A stretch of 12,437 nucleotides of DNA from the NCBI GenBank assembly GCA_013816275.1, contig JACDER010000013.1, positions 1-12,437 of the forward strand, written 5' to 3'. How positions within the stretch are numbered: the stretch's first letter is position 1; every line of letters begins with the position of its first letter. Below, piece after piece: positions 12,349 through 12,437 of this stretch. The notes below the pieces were generated by a model. The model had not been told where the DNA came from and made no database searches. It saw only the letters and a list, made by a program, of their open reading frames with translations. The DNA comes from Actinomycetota bacterium (lineage in GTDB: Bacteria; Actinomycetota; Thermoleophilia; Gaiellales; Gaiellaceae). The position numbers and the translations under genes are program-made.

Positions 12349-12437
12349 GTGACGTACGTCTACGACTTCGACGAGCAGGCCGAGGGAGGGCGCGAGCTGC
12401 TCGGCGGCAAGGGCGTCGGCCTGGCGGAAATGACCCA
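12349..12437 (+). CDS. ppdK: Pyruvate,phosphate dikinase, N-terminal fragment
   Basis: Only the first 29 codons lie in the window, and the gene runs off the right edge. They read VTYVYDFDEQAEGGRELLGG and then KGVGLAEMT. The YVYDF start followed by LLGGKG.GLAEMT is the characteristic beginning of pyruvate,phosphate dikinase, with GGKG..L.EM as the start of the ATP-grasp domain. The enzyme interconverts pyruvate, ATP and phosphate with PEP, AMP and diphosphate. PEP synthase shares a GGK..L.EM motif, but the YVYDF lead and the nearby PDRP gene favour PPDK. The GTG start is supported by AAAGGA seven bases upstream. The likely regulator, PDRP, lies at 8121-8954 on the same strand. Confidence 0.85.
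   Translation, partial: MTYVYDFDEQAEGGRELLGGKGVGLAEMT

Noticed and set aside
1..12437. tRNA or rRNA genes, CRISPR arrays, insertion sequences, integrases, phage or toxin-antitoxin genes
   Set aside because: Looked for on both strands by eye. Nearly all sequence is explained by recognised or plausible protein genes, with no direct repeat array, terminal inverted repeats or tRNA-like cloverleaf seen.

Overview
The window looks like chromosomal, mostly housekeeping DNA from a high-GC actinobacterium outside the classical Actinomycetes, most likely of the class Thermoleophilia (Solirubrobacterales or Gaiellales). Three things point there. The first is strong GC bias with many GTG starts. The second is a secreted protein (608-1216, minus) with the N-terminal pattern FRPSPAMVIALIALFVALGG, which I associate with large families in that class. 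The third is an alpha/beta glycyl-tRNA synthetase (glyQ, glyS), whereas most actinomycetes use the single-chain enzyme. The lineage is inferred from memory of these families, not from a search. Coding density is very high: no gap exceeds about 120 bp, and there are no RNA genes, insertion sequences, CRISPR arrays or phage genes.

Layout, left to right. 1-615: 3' part of a DUF3866 gene, convergent with the secreted surface protein (stops overlap by 8 bp). 1217-1297: divergent control region. 1298-2425: alanine dehydrogenase (ald). 2436-2579 (minus): a 47-residue membrane protein, divergent from deoB with only 11 bp between the two start codons. 2591-4610: deoB (phosphopentomutase) and mutM/fpg (DNA glycosylase). 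4652-8954: recO, glyQ, glyS and a pyruvate,phosphate dikinase regulatory protein (PDRP). 8975-10782: a 49-residue membrane protein, an M32 carboxypeptidase and a second 49-residue membrane protein. 10783-10904: convergent intergenic region with several hairpins. 10905-12307 (minus): two translationally coupled paralogous methyltransferases. 12349 onward: the first 29 codons of ppdK, divergent from the methyltransferases.

The recO-glyQ-glyS-PDRP-(ppdK) series is a familiar order in Firmicutes. Here PDRP and its likely target ppdK are separated by a block of about 3.4 kb. PDRP would switch pyruvate,phosphate dikinase on and off by phosphorylating and dephosphorylating it, which links the two ends of the right half of the window. 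The left half covers alanine/pyruvate interconversion (ald), nucleoside salvage (deoB) and oxidative DNA repair (mutM); recO adds recombinational repair.

The most interesting signal is regulatory. Four transcription-unit starts (deoB, recO, the second 49-residue gene and the methyltransferase pair) show a TANNNT box followed by exactly six bases and then the start codon, the geometry expected for leaderless transcripts. Genes inside the units instead use Shine-Dalgarno sites or GTGA stop/start overlaps. I found no clear candidate for a new defence or mobile system; the least explained items are the small membrane proteins and the methyltransferase pair.
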